Shown here: positions 9,685-17,764 of the stretch, one piece after another
Numbering within the stretch: position 1 is the stretch's first letter
Layout: every line of letters starts with the position of its first letter
Assembly: GCA_944320605.1 (NCBI GenBank)
Contig: CALUIE010000006.1
Coordinates: forward strand, 1-56,788
Source: an uncultured Phocaeicola sp.
Lineage (GTDB): Bacteria; Bacteroidota; Bacteroidia; Bacteroidales; Bacteroidaceae
Length of the DNA: 56,788 nucleotides
Direction of reading: 5' to 3'
The notes under the pieces: generated by a model
Seen by the model: the letters and a program-made list of their open reading frames with translations, nothing else
Told to the model about the DNA's origin: nothing
Database searches by the model: none
Program-made: the position numbers and the translations under genes

Positions 9685-10038
9685 ATGGATTTAATTAAAA
9701 TTGCAGAAGAAGCATTTGCTACTGGCAAACAGCATCCTTCATTCAAAGCTGGTGACACTATCACAGTAGCATACCGTATCGTTGAAGGTAACAAGGAACG
9801 CGTTCAGTTGTATCGCGGTGTTGTTATCAAAATTTCTGGTCATGGTGAAAAGAAACGTTTCACAGTACGTAAGATGTCTGGTACTGTTGGTGTAGAACGT
9901 ATTTTCCCATTGGAATCTCCAGCTATCGACAGTATCACTGTCAACAAAATCGGTAAGGTTCGCCGTGCTAAATTGTACTACTTGCGTGCTCTTACTGGTA
10001 AGAAGGCTAGAATTCAGGAAAAACGTGCTAACGCATAA
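9685..10038 (+). CDS. rplS: 50S ribosomal protein L19
   Basis: This 117-residue protein has the full L19 family pattern: MDLIKIAEE start, [29 protein letters not shown], the basic [25 protein letters not shown] and the C-terminal [21 protein letters not shown]19 sits at the 30S-50S interface. Length is normal. Here it is monocistronic, with its own consensus promoter and a shared bidirectional terminator. It is not grouped with rpsP-rimM-trmD as in E. coli. Confidence 0.98.
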   Translation: MDLIKIAEEAFATGKQHPSFKAGDTITVAYRIVEGNKERVQLYRGVVIKISGHGEKKRFTVRKMSGTVGVERIFPLESPAIDSITVNKIGKVRRAKLYYLRALTGKKARIQEKRANA

Positions 10039-10062
10039 TCTTGAAAACTATTTTCCTTACAT

Positions 10063-10092
10063 AAAAAAGGTCTGCAATTGCAGACCTTTTTT
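10063..10092. terminator. bidirectional terminator between rplS and the sigma factor
   Basis: A perfect 30-bp palindrome with arms AAAAAAGGTCTGCAA and TTGCAGACCTTTTTT. It has T-runs on both strands and sits between two convergent genes. Confidence 0.95.
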
Positions 10093-10105
10093 ATTATATT
10101 ATTTA

Positions 10106-10609
10106 TTATCTAAAATCTTTAAGCTCTTCCTGAAGTTTCTGTCTCGTAAAGAATATTCTACTCTTAACAGTTCCTAAAGGTAAATTCAATTTTTCAGCGA
10201 TTTCACGATATTTAAACCCTGCCACAAACATTGAAAAAGGAATCCTATATTCATTTGGCAATGAATTTACTATACGTCTCATCTCCTTAAGATCGTATGC
10301 ACCCTCTGTAGAATCACCTTCCAAATCAAAACCTTTATTTATAAAATAAGAGTTATCAGTCTGATCCACGTATGTCTGGTCACGCAACGTCTTTCTATAA
10401 TTATTAATAAAGATGTTACGCATTATAGTGTAAACCCATCCTTTGAAATTTGTTTCTTCAGTATATTTCTCCTCATTGTCCAATGCCTTGAGCGATGTTT
10501 CCTGAAGCAAATCATTTGCATCCTCATAATCCGCAGTAAGTTTATAAGCAAAGTTCAAAAGATCAGACTGCACATTAAGCAAGTTCTGGGCAAAAGTAGC
10601 TGTTTTCAT
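10106..10609 (-). CDS. ECF-type RNA polymerase sigma factor
   Basis: This 167-residue sigma-70 family protein lacks regions 1 and 3. Region 2 (about residues 15-75) shows LLNFAYKLTADYEDANDLLQETSLKAL and FKGWVYTIMRNIFINNYRK. Region 4 (about 110-165) shows MRRIVNSLPNEYRIPFSMFVAGFKYREIAEKLNLP and GTVKSRIFFTRQKLQEEL. No anti-sigma gene is adjacent, so its control is not visible. A TACATTTG -7-like box at 10663-10656 lies upstream. The regulon is unknown. Confidence 0.9.
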   Translation of the reverse strand: MKTATFAQNLLNVQSDLLNFAYKLTADYEDANDLLQETSLKALDNEEKYTEETNFKGWVYTIMRNIFINNYRKTLRDQTYVDQTDNSYFINKGFDLEGDSTEGAYDLKEMRRIVNSLPNEYRIPFSMFVAGFKYREIAEKLNLPLGTVKSRIFFTRQKLQEELKDFR

Positions 10610-10751
10610 ATTCTTGTTTGTTAGTTAGTTTCTATAAACCTGATTTTTTACATTACAAATGTATATAGAACATACCATTACCATGCCCCTAAAACAGACA
10701 ATCGAAGGGGTGAAAACAGTTTTTACCCTATAATATGATAGTTTTTAGGTG

Positions 10752-11225
10752 TTATTTCCAGTTTTTAAACGGACACTTCATTAAAAAAGAATTGTAATAT
10801 TTTACCTGTCCTGTCACTTCTTCTCCCAAAAATGAGGGAACCTCATATTTTTCGTCAACACTACCCAACTCCACTTCTGCCACTACAAGTCCCTCATTAT
10901 CCCCATAAAATTCGTCCACTTCGAATACATGTTTTCCAAACTCTACAAGATATCTCGTTTTATCTATCATTCCCGGCAAACAAAGTTTCATCAGTTCGAG
11001 TGCCTCATCAATCGGAATTTCATGTTCCCACTCATACCTGCTAAGTCCATTGTCAGCAGATGGTCCTTTAATAGTCAAATATCCCTTTTCGTTTCTTATC
11101 CTTACTCTGACAGTCCTTCCCCTGTCACTACATATATATCCTTGAGTAATCCTTGAAGATGAAACTGCCATATTCTTATATGACGAATCTTTCACCAGGA
11201 ATTTTCTCTCTATTTCCTGTGGCAT
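10752..11225 (-). CDS. CYTH domain protein (triphosphate tunnel family)
   Basis: This 157-residue protein starts MPQEIERKFLV, the ExExK signature of CYTH/triphosphate-tunnel enzymes, and continues with ITQGYICSDRGRTVRVRI, GYLTIKGPS, YEWEHEIP and FEVDEFYGDNEGLVVAEVEL. Basic and acidic residues alternate along beta strands that form the tunnel. Family members hydrolyse inorganic or thiamine triphosphate, or act as class IV adenylate cyclases. In Bacteroidetes a triphosphatase is most likely, but the substrate is not determined. It lies downstream of the 46-residue membrane peptide on the same strand, separated by a hairpin. Confidence 0.9.
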   Translation of the reverse strand: MPQEIERKFLVKDSSYKNMAVSSSRITQGYICSDRGRTVRVRIRNEKGYLTIKGPSADNGLSRYEWEHEIPIDEALELMKLCLPGMIDKTRYLVEFGKHVFEVDEFYGDNEGLVVAEVELGSVDEKYEVPSFLGEEVTGQVKYYNSFLMKCPFKNWK

Positions 11226-11257
11226 ATAATTTTATCTTTATGTTTATAACATAGAAC

Positions 11258-11294
11258 AAAGGCTGTCGCGTATTGTTCATACTCAACAGCCTTT
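11258..11294 (-). terminator. hairpin after the small membrane peptide
   Basis: AAAGGCTGT and ACAGCCTTT are perfect 9-bp arms around an inner GTAT-TGTTC-ATAC hairpin. On the minus strand the stem ends CCTTTGTTCT, a weak U-tract. It lies about 19 nt beyond the stop of the small gene, between it and the CYTH gene, so it may attenuate rather than fully stop transcription. Confidence 0.6.
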
Positions 11295-11312
11295 ATTTTA
11301 TACTTTAGAAAA

Positions 11313-11453
11313 TCAAAAAGCAACGCTATATGCAACGACCAACAATACTCCTAAAACTAAAATAGAAATACATACTATTTTAAATACTTTGTCAGCCTTT
11401 TCTTCTTGACGTTTCTCGTAATTCTGTCTCTTAATGTTATGTTTCTGGCTCAT
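11313..11453 (-). CDS. 46-residue single-pass membrane peptide
   Basis: A small open frame starting MSQKHNIKRQNYEKRQEEK, with a strongly charged N-terminal half (about 24 residues, many K/R/Q/E) and then one hydrophobic helix, VFKIVCISILVLGVLLVVAYSVAF, running to the C-terminus. The layout is N-in, C-out, typical of small inner-membrane proteins. I do not recognise a family. Support comes from an ATG start, amphipathic-to-hydrophobic organisation and a hairpin right after the stop. It lies 85 nt downstream of prfB on the same strand. Function unknown. Confidence 0.6.
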   Translation of the reverse strand: MSQKHNIKRQNYEKRQEEKADKVFKIVCISILVLGVLLVVAYSVAF

Positions 11454-11538
11454 AGCAAATACTTTTATTGTTAATAACCCCAAAATTACTATTTAATTGA
11501 CAAATACCAAAAACAGAGAACAAAAAATTATAAGAAAA

Positions 11539-12654
11539 TCAAGCCTCACTATCCGAAAATTCCATCAGATACGCCTTAATGAAACCGTCTATCTTACCAT
11601 CCATAACTCCATTCACATCTGATGTCTGATAATTTGTACGATGGTCTTTCACACGACGGTCATCAAAAACATAACTTCTTATCTGTGATCCCCACTCAAT
11701 TTTTTTCTTTCCGGCTTCAACTTTTGCCTGCTCCTCCATACGATGCTTAAGTTCTTTATCATAAAGTATAGAACGCAACTGTCGCATAGCGTTTTCCTTA
11801 TTCTTAGGCTGGTCTCGTGTTTCAGTATTTTCTATAAGAATTTCTTCTTCCTCTCCGGTATAAGGATCTTTATACTGATAACGCAAACGTACTCCGGATT
11901 CAACCTTATTTACATTCTGACCTCCGGCACCACCACTTCGGAAAGTATCCCATGACATACGTGCAGGCTCAATGGTAACTTCAATAGAATCGTCAACCAA
12001 AGGAGTCACAAACACAGAAGCAAAAGACGTCATACGCTTTCCTTGCGCATTATATGGAGAAACTCTAACCAAACGATGAACACCGTTTTCTCCCTTCAAA
12101 TAGCCGTATGCGTATGCTCCCTCAATATTCATAGTTACAGTTTTGATACCGGCCTCATCTCCTTCCTGAAGATTTGCCACCGACAGTTTATAACCGTTAC
12201 TTTCAGCCCAACGCATATACATACGCATAAGCATTGACGACCAGTCCTGACTTTCAGTACCCCCTGCACCTGAATTAATTTTCAGTACACAATCCATTTG
12301 GTCAGCTTCCGAGCGAAGCATATTCTTCAGTTCAAGCTCTTCTACGGCTGTCTGCGCCTTATTGTAAGCATCATCAACTTCCTGTTCTGTCACCAATTCA
12401 TCCTTAAAGAAATCGAATGACAGTTCAAGCTCGTCAACAAGAGTTTTAACCTCTTTATATCCATCAATCCAAGCCTGAAGCCCTTTTACCTTTTTCATTT
12501 GTGCTTCAGCCTTCTTTGCATCATCCCAGAAACCCGGTGCCTGAGTGCGGAGCTGTTCTTCCTCCACCTGAACCTGTTTGTTTTCAATATCCAAATAGCG
12601 GTAAAGAGCCTCTGTACGTTCCTTTAAATCCTTGAGTTGTTCTATTGTAATCAT
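11539..12654 (-). CDS. prfB: peptide chain release factor 2
   Basis: This 371-residue class-I release factor reads UGA/UAA stops. It shows the peptidyl-hydrolysis loop RSGGAGGQNVNKVESGVRL (GGQ) and the stop-recognition region GVHRLVRVSPYNAQGKRMTS. The recognition tripeptide is SPY where E. coli RF2 has SPF. The gene is one uninterrupted frame: at the usual programmed frameshift point (RYL-DIENK, near residue 21) there is no in-frame TGA, so RF2 autoregulation by +1 frameshifting is absent. The C-terminus ends KAYLMEFSDSEA. It has its own promoter just upstream, reaching into the 3' end of the acyl-CoA synthetase gene. Confidence 0.96.
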   Translation of the reverse strand: MITIEQLKDLKERTEALYRYLDIENKQVQVEEEQLRTQAPGFWDDAKKAEAQMKKVKGLQAWIDGYKEVKTLVDELELSFDFFKDELVTEQEVDDAYNKAQTAVEELELKNMLRSEADQMDCVLKINSGAGGTESQDWSSMLMRMYMRWAESNGYKLSVANLQEGDEAGIKTVTMNIEGAYAYGYLKGENGVHRLVRVSPYNAQGKRMTSFASVFVTPLVDDSIEVTIEPARMSWDTFRSGGAGGQNVNKVESGVRLRYQYKDPYTGEEEEILIENTETRDQPKNKENAMRQLRSILYDKELKHRMEEQAKVEAGKKKIEWGSQIRSYVFDDRRVKDHRTNYQTSDVNGVMDGKIDGFIKAYLMEFSDSEA

Positions 12655-12675
12655 CTTATTTCTTTTTTGCGGCTA

Positions 12676-12706
12676 CAAAGTTAGTCAAAAAACACAAAAT
12701 GACCAA
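12676..12706 (-). promoter_or_regulatory. prfB promoter
   Basis: On the minus strand, TTG (12706-12704), a 20-nt spacer and TAACTTTG (12683-12676), 21 nt before the prfB ATG. The -33 element sits just past the stop codon of the preceding synthetase gene. Confidence 0.6.
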
Positions 12707-12707
12707 G

Positions 12708-14513
12708 TTACTCCTCATACATCTTCTCTATCAAATCTGCATAATTCTTCATCAATACAGGTCTCTTTATTTTCAATGTATTTGTCAGTTCTCCCCTCTC
12801 CATACTGAAAGGCTCCGGTAGTAAAGTGAATTTCTTTATCTGTTCATAGTGAGCAAATTCCTGCTGCAATGTATCTATACGCATACGGAACAGCTCCTGA
12901 ATTTCCTGCTTTGCGAGCAAATCCTTCATATCAGAATATTTTATACCTTTGCTTTCTGCATATGCCTTGACCTGTGAATATTCAGGAACTATCAAAGCTG
13001 AAACATATTTTCTCTGATCGGCTATTATTGATATCTGATCAATATACTTATCAACCACCAATTTTGTCTCAATAGCCTGAGGGGCAATATATTTACCATT
13101 CGATGTCTTGAATAAATCCTTTATACGGTCTGTCAGATACAGACGACCATCCTCAATATAGCCGGCATCACCTGTATGGAACCATCCGTCAGGCGTGAAT
13201 GCCTCCTTAGTTATAGCTTCCTTATTGTAATACCCCTTAGTAACAGTCTCAGCTTTTACGAGAATCTCATTATTTTCGCCAATCTTTATCTCCACACCCG
13301 GTAATACCCTGCCAACAGATCCTATTTTAAAATCATCAATCCACTGGCAAGTAACAGTAGCTGTGGTTTCGGTCAGTCCATAACCTGCAATCATATTTAT
13401 GCCTACAGATCTTACAAATTCCTCTACTTTAGGCGGAATAGCGGCTCCTGCTGTAGGGAAGAAGTTTCCATTCTCTATACCTATAGTCTTCTTTAACAAG
13501 CTATATATTGTCTTCTCATAGAACTTGTATTTAAGTTTCAATATAGGAGAAGGCTCCTTGCCATTCATCAGACAATCGATGTTGTATTCTTTTCCCACCT
13601 TCAAAGCATCCAGCATCAGTTTCTTCTTGACACCGGTAGTCTCGTTTATCTTTTCCATTACGCCTGCATATACCTTTTCCCAGAAACGAGGCACACTACA
13701 CATAGCAGTAGGACGTATCTCCTTAATGGTTTTCTGTATATCGGCAGGACGAAGATTTATACACAATGTACATCCCATATCAATACACAGATATGACCAT
13801 GCACGCTCAAATATATGAGTAAAAGGCAGGAAGTTCATTATTACATCATTATCCGAAAGAGTCTTCAGACGTCCGTAATGCGCCTTTATACCGAATTCGA
13901 AACAAGAATGATGCAACATTACACCTTTAGATTCACCCGTAGTGCCCGAAGTATATAAAATATTTGCCAGATCCTGAGGAGAAGAAGCCTCTATACGTTT
14001 GTCAACTATCTCCTGCAAAGATTCATCCTTACCTTTTTCCAGAAATTCATCAAAATATATGGAATTAGTATCTCCCGGAAGACGTTTTACGTTAGGATCA
14101 AATATAATAATCTGTTTTAAAGACCTGCACAAACCCTGCACACGGCGTGCCACTTCATACTGATACTGTTCGCCAACGAAAAGATACCTTATAGAAGCAT
14201 CCTGCACGATATAATGTACCTGTGCTTCAGAACTTGTGGCATATAGGGGTATTGTCACAACTCTTGTAGCATAAGCTCCGAAATCAACATAGAAACATTC
14301 TGGCATATTCTGAGAAAAGACCCCCACGTTCTCCTGTTCATTGATGCCCAATGCCATCATAGCACGTGAAGCATATTTTACTTTTTCTGCAAATTTGTTC
14401 CATGAAACTGAAATCCACGAAGATATGGAATAATCACGATACTTGAGAGCTACCCTCTCACCATATTTCTTTGCCTGGCGGAAAACAAGGTCCGACAAAA
14501 ATGATTTGCCCAT
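12708..14513 (-). CDS. long-chain acyl-CoA synthetase (AMP-forming)
   Basis: This 601-residue ANL-superfamily enzyme activates fatty acids to acyl-CoA via acyl-AMP. Visible motifs are the P-loop NILYTSGTTGESKGVM (about residue 185), FLPFTHIFERAW, the acyl-binding GYGLTETTATVTC, GWFHTGDAGYIEDGRLYLTDRIKD and the hinge/catalytic region LFKTSNGKYIAPQAIE. The overall pattern matches the long-chain (FadD15-like) bacterial group found throughout Bacteroidetes. No membrane segment is predicted. The -7-like box TAACTTTG (14551-14544) lies about 30 nt upstream of the ATG, with a TTTG at 22-nt spacing. The chain-length preference is inferred. Confidence 0.92.
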   Translation of the reverse strand: MGKSFLSDLVFRQAKKYGERVALKYRDYSISSWISVSWNKFAEKVKYASRAMMALGINEQENVGVFSQNMPECFYVDFGAYATRVVTIPLYATSSEAQVHYIVQDASIRYLFVGEQYQYEVARRVQGLCRSLKQIIIFDPNVKRLPGDTNSIYFDEFLEKGKDESLQEIVDKRIEASSPQDLANILYTSGTTGESKGVMLHHSCFEFGIKAHYGRLKTLSDNDVIMNFLPFTHIFERAWSYLCIDMGCTLCINLRPADIQKTIKEIRPTAMCSVPRFWEKVYAGVMEKINETTGVKKKLMLDALKVGKEYNIDCLMNGKEPSPILKLKYKFYEKTIYSLLKKTIGIENGNFFPTAGAAIPPKVEEFVRSVGINMIAGYGLTETTATVTCQWIDDFKIGSVGRVLPGVEIKIGENNEILVKAETVTKGYYNKEAITKEAFTPDGWFHTGDAGYIEDGRLYLTDRIKDLFKTSNGKYIAPQAIETKLVVDKYIDQISIIADQRKYVSALIVPEYSQVKAYAESKGIKYSDMKDLLAKQEIQELFRMRIDTLQQEFAHYEQIKKFTLLPEPFSMERGELTNTLKIKRPVLMKNYADLIEKMYEE

Positions 14514-14632
14514 TTTATATACTTATTTAGAATTCTTAATACGCAAAGTTAATTATATTTTTCTATTTTACCACAAATCTGTTACGATATATTAAAATAA
14601 AACATATCTTTGCCATAAAATATCAGAATAAT

Positions 14633-15700
14633 ATGATGACAGATACCAGTTATTACACATCGGAAGCTGTAACGCTGCTTCAAGCTCTGATAGGGATACC
14701 GTCCGTAAGCAGGGAAGAAGATGCGGCAGCCGACTTCCTGCAAACGTATATTGAAGAGTCCGGCATAATGACAGGACGTATGGGAAACAATGTTTGGTGC
14801 ATAAGTCCAATGTTTGACACTTCAAGACCTACAATTCTCCTAAATTCCCATATCGATACAGTAAAACCTGTAAACGGTTGGCGTAAACAGCCATTCACTC
14901 CAAAAATAGACAATGGGAAACTTTTCGGATTAGGCAGCAATGATGCAGGAGCTTCATTAGTTTCACTTTTCCAGGTTTACAAACACCTGAGTGCTACAGA
15001 ACAAAAATACAATCTTATTTTCTTAGCCTCATGCGAAGAAGAAGTATCAGGTAAAAATGGAATTGAAAGCGTACTTCCACAGTTACCTCCAATAACACTT
15101 GGTGTAGTGGGCGAACCTACAGAAATGAACCCCGCAATAGCCGAAAAAGGTCTTATGGTTCTTGATGTCACCGCACAAGGACGCTCCGGACATGCAGCCC
15201 GCGAAGAAGGAGACAATGCTATATACAAGATACTTCCGGACATAGAATGGTTCCGTTCACATAGATTTGAAAAGGAATCTCCTCTTCTCGGACCAGTAAA
15301 AATGACAGTGACACAAATTAATGCCGGAACACAACACAATGTTATACCGGATACTTGCAGCATCGTGGTTGACATACGCAGCAACGAATGTTACTCCAAC
15401 GAAACTCTTTTCGAAGGAATAAAAAAGCACATCAACAGCGATGTAAAAGCAAGGTCTTTCAGACTAAACTCATCAAGTATCTCGCCGGATCATCCTATTG
15501 TGAAACGTGCCGTTGCATTAGGCAAAACGCCATTCGGTTCACCTACCCTTTCCGATCAGGCACTCATGCCCTTCACATCAATAAAAATTGGTCCGGGAAA
15601 ATCATCACGTTCGCATACAGCCGATGAATACATAATGATTAATGAGATAGAAGAAGCAATAGACCTTTATATAAAACTTTTAGACGGGTTGGAGTTATAA
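14633..15700 (+). CDS. M20 family metallohydrolase (ArgE/DapE-like)
   Basis: This 355-residue zinc-dependent amidohydrolase has the complete M20 metal-ligand set: LNSHIDTV (HxD), LGSNDAGASL with the bridging Asp, SCEEEVSG with the general-base Glu pair, GEPTEM, and the C-terminal SRSHTADEY with the last His. A dimerisation domain with GRSGHAAREEGDNAIY lies around residues 180-195. In Bacteroidetes this branch is usually annotated as acetylornithine (or succinylornithine) deacetylase for arginine synthesis. No arg gene is nearby, so the substrate remains inferred. Two consecutive ATG codons (14633, 14636) could start it. A TATCTTTG -7-like box is at 14605-14612. The terminator overlaps the end of the gene. 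Confidence 0.85.
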   Translation: MMTDTSYYTSEAVTLLQALIGIPSVSREEDAAADFLQTYIEESGIMTGRMGNNVWCISPMFDTSRPTILLNSHIDTVKPVNGWRKQPFTPKIDNGKLFGLGSNDAGASLVSLFQVYKHLSATEQKYNLIFLASCEEEVSGKNGIESVLPQLPPITLGVVGEPTEMNPAIAEKGLMVLDVTAQGRSGHAAREEGDNAIYKILPDIEWFRSHRFEKESPLLGPVKMTVTQINAGTQHNVIPDTCSIVVDIRSNECYSNETLFEGIKKHINSDVKARSFRLNSSSISPDHPIVKRAVALGKTPFGSPTLSDQALMPFTSIKIGPGKSSRSHTADEYIMINEIEEAIDLYIKLLDGLEL

Positions 15701-15716
15701 ACTCCAACCTTTTTTT
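15687..15716 (+). terminator. terminator overlapping the M20 stop codon
   Basis: GGTTGGAGTT and AACTCCAACC pair perfectly around ATA, followed by seven T. The left arm encodes the last residues and the stop codon lies in the loop and right arm. The same hairpin could serve the convergent carbonic anhydrase gene only weakly. Confidence 0.92.
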
Positions 15717-15724
15717 ATTACTTA

Positions 15725-16276
15725 CTAATCAGCTTCCACCTCAACAAGATTTCCTGTCACAGAGTCCATAATAAATCCTCTGACCTTTATGCCGTCTGCC
15801 GGCATCAGCGGATGATGCCGCACTATATGAACACTCTTTCTTACAGCGTCTTCTGTGTCATCAAAACCACTCAACCACGAACGCAAGTCAACATCACAGT
15901 ATTCCATCATCTCGATATGATCCTGCGACACTCCACGAGAACGCATGTGCGAAAGCATCTCATCACTATCCATGTGTTGCACACCACAGTCTGTATGCCC
16001 TATTATCATAATTTCCTCCACACCAAGCTCATATATTGCCACTAACAAACTTCGCATGGCACTACCAAACGGATGCGTAATCGTACCTCCGGCGTTTTTA
16101 ATAATCTTCACATCACCGTTTTTCAGTCCTAATGCTGCAGGGAGCAACTCAATGAGTCGAGTATCCATACATGTAACGATGGCAATTTTCTTATCCGGAT
16201 ACTTTGTTGTCATAAACTTCTCGTATCCTTTTGTTTCAACAAAAGATTTGTTGTATTCAAGCAATTCGTCTATCAT
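15725..16276 (-). CDS. beta-class carbonic anhydrase
   Basis: This 183-residue cytoplasmic zinc enzyme interconverts CO2 and bicarbonate. It carries the beta-class ligands: VTCMDTRL (Cys and the Asp/Arg dyad) and IIGHTDCGVQHM (His and second Cys). KNAGGTITHPFGSAMRSLLVAIYELGVEEI matches the minor-clade (plant-like short) beta-CA pattern. The start at 16276 (MIDELLEYNKSF) is preferred over an upstream in-frame codon at 16315, whose extra residues do not match the family. A TATCTTTA box lies upstream in the region shared with the divergent AICAR formyltransferase gene. Bicarbonate supply for carboxylases would fit an anaerobic succinate producer. Confidence 0.93.
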   Translation of the reverse strand: MIDELLEYNKSFVETKGYEKFMTTKYPDKKIAIVTCMDTRLIELLPAALGLKNGDVKIIKNAGGTITHPFGSAMRSLLVAIYELGVEEIMIIGHTDCGVQHMDSDEMLSHMRSRGVSQDHIEMMEYCDVDLRSWLSGFDDTEDAVRKSVHIVRHHPLMPADGIKVRGFIMDSVTGNLVEVEAD

Positions 16277-16423
16277 AATCAATTTTTTATACTTTATACA
16301 CTGTAAAGATAACACTTAATTTTATACAGTTCACACACATAGATTACAAAAAATTTAAAACCGAATAGGAAAACAACGGACAAAAATGTATTTTTGTAAC
16401 AAAATTCATAAACAAGAAAAATT

Positions 16424-17602
16424 ATGGCTAAAGAACTTGAACTGAAATATGGATGCAATCCTAACCAGAAACCTGCACGTATTTTCATGAAAGAAGGGGA
16501 ACTGCCTATTGAAGTCCTGAACGGACGCCCGGGTTACATCAACTTCCTTGATGCCCTGAACGGATGGCAGTTAGTAAAAGAACTGAAAGAGGCTACAGGA
16601 ATGCCTGCTGCAACATCATTCAAGCATGTCAGCCCTGCCGGTGCTGCTATAGGTCTTGAATTGGACGAAACTATGAAGAAAATTTATTTCGTCGATGGTC
16701 TTCCTCTTTCTCCGCTTGCTAATGCTTACGTACGTGCCCGTGGTGCAGACCGTATGTCTTCTTACGGTGACTTTATCGCACTGAGCGACATCTGCGACGA
16801 AGAAACAGCACGCTTCATCAACCGCGAAGTATCCGATGGCGTTATCGCTCCGGGATATACAGATGCAGCCCTTGAAATCCTAAAGGCTAAACGTAAAGGA
16901 ACTTACAATGTAATCAAGATTGACCCTAACTACGTTCCTGCTCCTATCGAAACTAAGGAAGTGTTCGGTGTAACTTTCGAACAGGGAAGAAACGAAATTA
17001 AGCTCAATGGTGACGATTTGTTCCAGAATATCCCTACACAGAACAAGAACTTTACAGATGCTGCAAAGCGTGACCTCATGATTGCGCTTATCACTCTGAA
17101 ATATACTCAGTCAAACTCTGTATGCTACGTCAAAGACGGTCAGGCTATCGGTATCGGTGCCGGACAGCAGAGCCGTATCCACTGTACTCGCCTTGCAGGA
17201 AACAAGGCCGACATCTGGTATCTGCGTCAGCATCCGAAAGTATTGAATTTGCCATGGGTTGAAAAGATCCGCCGTGCAGACCGCGACAACACTATCGACA
17301 TCTACATCAGCGAAGATCACGATGACGTTCTTGCTGACGGAGTATGGCAGCAGTTCTTCACTGAAAAACCTGAAGTATTGACACGCGAAGAAAAACGAGC
17401 TTGGCTTGATACAATGAAAGGTGTAGCCCTTGGCTCAGACGCTTTCTTCCCATTTGGCGACAATATTGAACGTGCTCACAAGAGTGGTGTGGAATTCATT
17501 GCGCAGGCAGGTGGCTCTGTACGTGATGACCATGTTATCGAGACTTGCGACAAATACGGCATTGCAATGGCGTTCACAGGCATACGTCTGTTCCACCATT
17601 AA
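16424..17602 (+). CDS. stand-alone AICAR formyltransferase
   Basis: This 392-residue enzyme covers only the formyltransferase half of PurH, which transfers a formyl group from 10-formyl-THF to AICAR in purine synthesis. Visible motifs are the catalytic Lys-His in SFKHVSPAGAAIG, SNSVCYVKDGQAIGIGAGQQ, SRIHCTRLAGNKAD, SDAFFPFGDNIERA and the C-terminal GGSVRDDHVIE. The IMP cyclohydrolase (MGS-like) domain that normally precedes it is missing; residue 1 begins directly at MAKELELKYGCNPNQKP. Bacteroidetes often carry such a protein in addition to a full PurH. A TATTTTTG -7-like box lies at 16389-16396. Transcribed alone, it ends in a strong terminator. Codon usage appears richer in GC than that of neighbours. 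Confidence 0.9.
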   Translation: MAKELELKYGCNPNQKPARIFMKEGELPIEVLNGRPGYINFLDALNGWQLVKELKEATGMPAATSFKHVSPAGAAIGLELDETMKKIYFVDGLPLSPLANAYVRARGADRMSSYGDFIALSDICDEETARFINREVSDGVIAPGYTDAALEILKAKRKGTYNVIKIDPNYVPAPIETKEVFGVTFEQGRNEIKLNGDDLFQNIPTQNKNFTDAAKRDLMIALITLKYTQSNSVCYVKDGQAIGIGAGQQSRIHCTRLAGNKADIWYLRQHPKVLNLPWVEKIRRADRDNTIDIYISEDHDDVLADGVWQQFFTEKPEVLTREEKRAWLDTMKGVALGSDAFFPFGDNIERAHKSGVEFIAQAGGSVRDDHVIETCDKYGIAMAFTGIRLFHH

Positions 17603-17621
17603 TCTTGCCTTATATATAAAT

Positions 17622-17670
17622 AAAAACTCCTGACAGCCGCATATACAGGTTCTGTCAGGAGTTTTTGTTA
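17622..17670 (+). terminator. terminator of the AICAR formyltransferase gene
   Basis: AAAAACTCCTGACAG and CTGTCAGGAGTTTTT are perfect 15-nt arms around a 15-nt loop. T-runs on both strands make it potentially bidirectional. Confidence 0.93.
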
Positions 17671-17764
17671 TTCAGATTTCCACATTTATAGACGCAATAA
17701 TGAGACTGTATCATATTTCATTCTTCTATTGTCAGATATAGTATTTACTTCTTGCAGTATTTTA

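Noticed and set aside
10672..10751. Inverted repeats or RNA gene between the sigma factor and CYTH genes
   Set aside because: Only short imperfect pairings are present; nothing beyond chance.
12590..12654. Programmed frameshift in prfB
   Set aside because: The frame runs without interruption through the site (RYLDIENK), so there is none.
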